The translations under genes and the position numbers were made by a program. Shown here piece by piece: positions 62,085 to 64,000 of a stretch of 64,000 nucleotides of DNA (position 1 is its first letter; every line of letters begins with the position of its first letter). This DNA is from Tetramitus jugosus. Its lineage: Eukaryota; Heterolobosea; Eutetramitea; Acrasida; Vahlkampfiidae. The stretch lies in assembly GCA_937625935.1 (NCBI GenBank), contig OW569380.1:310001-374000 (forward strand), written 5' to 3'. The notes under the pieces are model-generated. The model did not search any database. It was not told where the DNA came from and saw nothing but the letters and a program-made list of their open reading frames with translations.

Positions 62085-64000
62085 ATGGACAATGAACAAC
62101 CACCATTTTCATCATCATCGATCGGTGATCACTTCAACAACCATGACAACTCCATGATGAACACCATCAATCAACACGATACCACTAATCATACCTACAA
62201 TAACAACAACATTAATGATGATGATGATGATGACAACAATGAAGATAATGATACGAATCATGACAATGTCATTCTCCACATTCCACTCTTACAATCTACC
62301 ACTAGCACTACATCCACTACTCACACCACCAATCATCATCAACAACAACAACAACAACAACAACCATCTCAACCACACAATACAATAACATTACCATCAA
62401 TATCAACAACAACCAATAGAACAACCAATAGAACAATGACATCATACAAACAAATGATATCATCTGCACACAAACAATTCAGTTATCAATCCTCTCGTTT
62501 CTATTTCCTATCTGATTTCTTTGTGATACAATATCGAATGCATCACATGTCTCTCATTCTCTCTCTATTACTCCTACTGGCTCATCACATTTTTATTCGC
62601 ATCATTCTCAGCCATACTACTACTACTACTACTACTACTGCTACTCCTGATGATCACAATAACAATACAAAAAATAACAATCAAGCGAGAGATCAAATGA
62701 TTCACATGGTACCTCAATGGTTACTTCACTATTCTATCCTGTGGATACCATTGTACACTTGTGTATTCATTCATCAATTTCACATTTGTCACTGGTTCAT
62801 TCGTCAATATTTCAAATACTTGAAACGACATTTGCGCAACAGAGTCATGTCTCATCGACGTCGACGTAGAAAACTACAACAAATGTACATGTCCATTTGT
62901 TCATTTGTCTTTCACTTGTGTGCACTCGTGTTCTTCATTGTCTTGTCTGTTCGATTACAACAATCATTACTCGCACCACTCTTTTATGAGAATGACAACA
63001 ATAGTAGTAGTAGTAGTAATAATGGTAGTAATAATGGTGGTAGTAATGGTAGTAGTAGAAAGAGTTGGTTTTGGGTAATGATGCCCATGATTATTTATCT
63101 AGTGTTTCAATGGATTGCCACATGTGTGTATCACGTGTACATTCTATGGTGGTACAAGTGGTGGTATCATCACAACAATAATAACAATAACAACAATAAC
63201 AATAACAATAACAATAGTAACAATAGTATTGATAATAATGATAGTATTGATAATAGTGGTGGTAGACAAGAGATGAAAATGAAATCATTTGAATTTATGG
63301 CTCGATTTGTCATTATAGTCAACTACTTGTTATTTGTTTGTTTATTGTGGTTACGATTAGATGGTATTCTATTGTTTCAGAATTCAAGTAGTAATGATAG
63401 TGATAGTAGTATTAGTAGTGACAAGATTAGTAATGACATGAATAATCCATATGCAGCTGCCAACAATGACTCATTTATTGATTTCTATGTTGCGTGTCCC
63501 CTCATGTTCAACTGTGTCATGTACTGCTGTTTCCATGTCAAACAGTATTTACAATCGTTGAAGCAAGGAGTGTTGTTGAAACAGACGATTGAGTCATCTA
63601 TTGTGAGATTTCAGCGCAATCATCGTCGTCTTCGTCACAGTCGCTACTATCGTCATTTTTATAATCAACTTACCAATCAAGCGAATAACAATAATAATCA
63701 TCATCATACAAATGAGATGACTACTGCAACTACGACTACTACGACTGCTGCTGCTGCTGCGATGAATAATAATGATCATGAAAGTGAACAATCGAGAAGG
63801 GAAACAAGTGCTGTTGCTGTTGCTGTTGAACCACATGTTATTCTCACATCGACCATTATTCGACAAGTGTACACTTGTGTTCTCAGTCGATTCGATTGCC
63901 TATTCCAGTTCACAATCTCCTCATTTCTCATGTTTCTATTGCTGTTTGGAAGCTTGTTCTTTGGAGGTGAACTGGTTCATGTTCTCATGATTGATGGTAA
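62085..64000 (+). CDS. Multi-pass membrane protein, 5' part (runs off window end)
   Basis: From the ATG at 62085 the frame stays open to the last base, at least 638 residues. An upstream in-frame TAG fixes the start. The first 120 residues are N/D/Q/T low complexity. At least six hydrophobic segments follow (MSLILSLLLLLAHHIFIRII, LLHYSILWIPLYTCVFI, FVFHLCALVFFIVLSV, WVMMPMIIYLVFQWIATCVY, VNYLLFVCLLWLRLDGILLF, FLMFLLLFGSLFFGGEL), separated by S/N-rich loops. The LRLDG phrase after a membrane helix recalls TMEM185-type proteins, but this is a weak hint. Microsatellite AAT/AAC repeats lie in the loops, for example near 63170-63225. Confidence 0.65.
   Translation, partial: MDNEQPPFSSSSIGDHFNNHDNSMMNTINQHDTTNHTYNNNNINDDDDDDNNEDNDTNHDNVILHIPLLQSTTSTTSTTHTTNHHQQQQQQQQPSQPHNTITLPSISTTTNRTTNRTMTSYKQMISSAHKQFSYQSSRFYFLSDFFVIQYRMHHMSLILSLLLLLAHHIFIRIILSHTTTTTTTTATPDDHNNNTKNNNQARDQMIHMVPQWLLHYSILWIPLYTCVFIHQFHICHWFIRQYFKYLKRHLRNRVMSHRRRRRKLQQMYMSICSFVFHLCALVFFIVLSVRLQQSLLAPLFYENDNNSSSSSNNGSNNGGSNGSSRKSWFWVMMPMIIYLVFQWIATCVYHVYILWWYKWWYHHNNNNNNNNNNNNNNSNNSIDNNDSIDNSGGRQEMKMKSFEFMARFVIIVNYLLFVCLLWLRLDGILLFQNSSSNDSDSSISSDKISNDMNNPYAAANNDSFIDFYVACPLMFNCVMYCCFHVKQYLQSLKQGVLLKQTIESSIVRFQRNHRRLRHSRYYRHFYNQLTNQANNNNNHHHTNEMTTATTTTTTAAAAAMNNNDHESEQSRRETSAVAVAVEPHVILTSTIIRQVYTCVLSRFDCLFQFTISSFLMFLLLFGSLFFGGELVHVLMIDG
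63170..63233. repeat. AAC/AAT trinucleotide tract coding poly-Asn
   Basis: A run of AAC and AAT codons interrupted by a few AGT and ATT codons inside a loop of the membrane protein. The reading frame is kept, so the tract encodes polyasparagine. Similar tracts occur in VTI1 (about 61500-61560) and DNA2. Confidence 0.8.

Noticed and set aside
1-64000. CRISPR arrays, rRNA, insertion sequences or plasmid origins
   Set aside because: No regularly spaced repeats, rRNA stretches, transposase frames or origin-like iterons were seen.

Overview
The window looks like a compact nuclear segment of a free-living heterolobosean amoeboflagellate such as Naegleria. That assignment is inference from gene content and style, not from a marker gene. 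The supporting signs are: spliceosomal introns of about 60-310 nt, mostly with GTATGT-type donors; the standard genetic code; CAA-rich leaders before many start codons; N-, Q- and S-rich inserts in otherwise conserved proteins; a flagellar gene (ARMC2 type); and genes packed with tens to a few hundred bases between them. No tRNA, rRNA, CRISPR array or recognisable autonomous transposon was seen.

Layout. 1-493 is the start of a secreted or membrane protein that runs off the left edge. 768-3509 holds an SDR oxidoreductase and RTF1 of the Paf1 transcription elongation complex (three exons). 3660-7971 holds a CxxC protein, an ankyrin-like protein and an ELMO-domain protein; the last two genes share their stop codons tail to tail. 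8235-12420 is a full-length Aquarius (spliceosomal intron-binding RNA helicase) homologue whose helicase motifs are eroded. 12537-22616 carries a Qc-type SNARE, sphingosine-1-phosphate lyase, a four-CBS protein, a metallophosphoesterase, a START-domain protein, NAE1 (NEDD8 E1 regulatory subunit), a TspO-like membrane protein and a coiled-coil protein. 22667-36053 carries an F-box/LRR protein, a small basic protein, complex I NDUFA2, an unknown protein, a TLC-domain membrane protein, a long coiled-coil protein in four exons, a tiny membrane protein and ARMC2. 36071-42308 is a 2029-residue DNA2 nuclease-helicase whose start codon lies 17 bp from that of ARMC2. 42473-46266 is a surface/secretion segment: a GPI-anchored-type protein, a decayed segment bracketed by a perfect 27-bp inverted repeat, and a secreted protein made of three cysteine-rich repeats. 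46944-50391 is an LRR/coiled-coil protein. 50431-60030 is a single uninterrupted 9.6-kb reading frame for a bacterial-type cyclic beta-1,2-glucan synthase (NdvB/ChvB type). 60931-64000 holds a Vti1-type SNARE and an unfinished multi-pass membrane protein.

The genes do not form one pathway. They are ordinary housekeeping functions (transcription elongation, splicing, neddylation, membrane fusion, lipid turnover, DNA maintenance, cilia) with a few unusual members. The two most striking are the Aquarius homologue without intact ATPase motifs and the bacterial-type cyclic glucan synthase with a eukaryote-style low-complexity N-terminus.

All exon structures were derived by eye from splice-site consensus, phase matching and family conservation. 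For spliced genes the stated span covers the introns, and the exon coordinates are given in the evidence.
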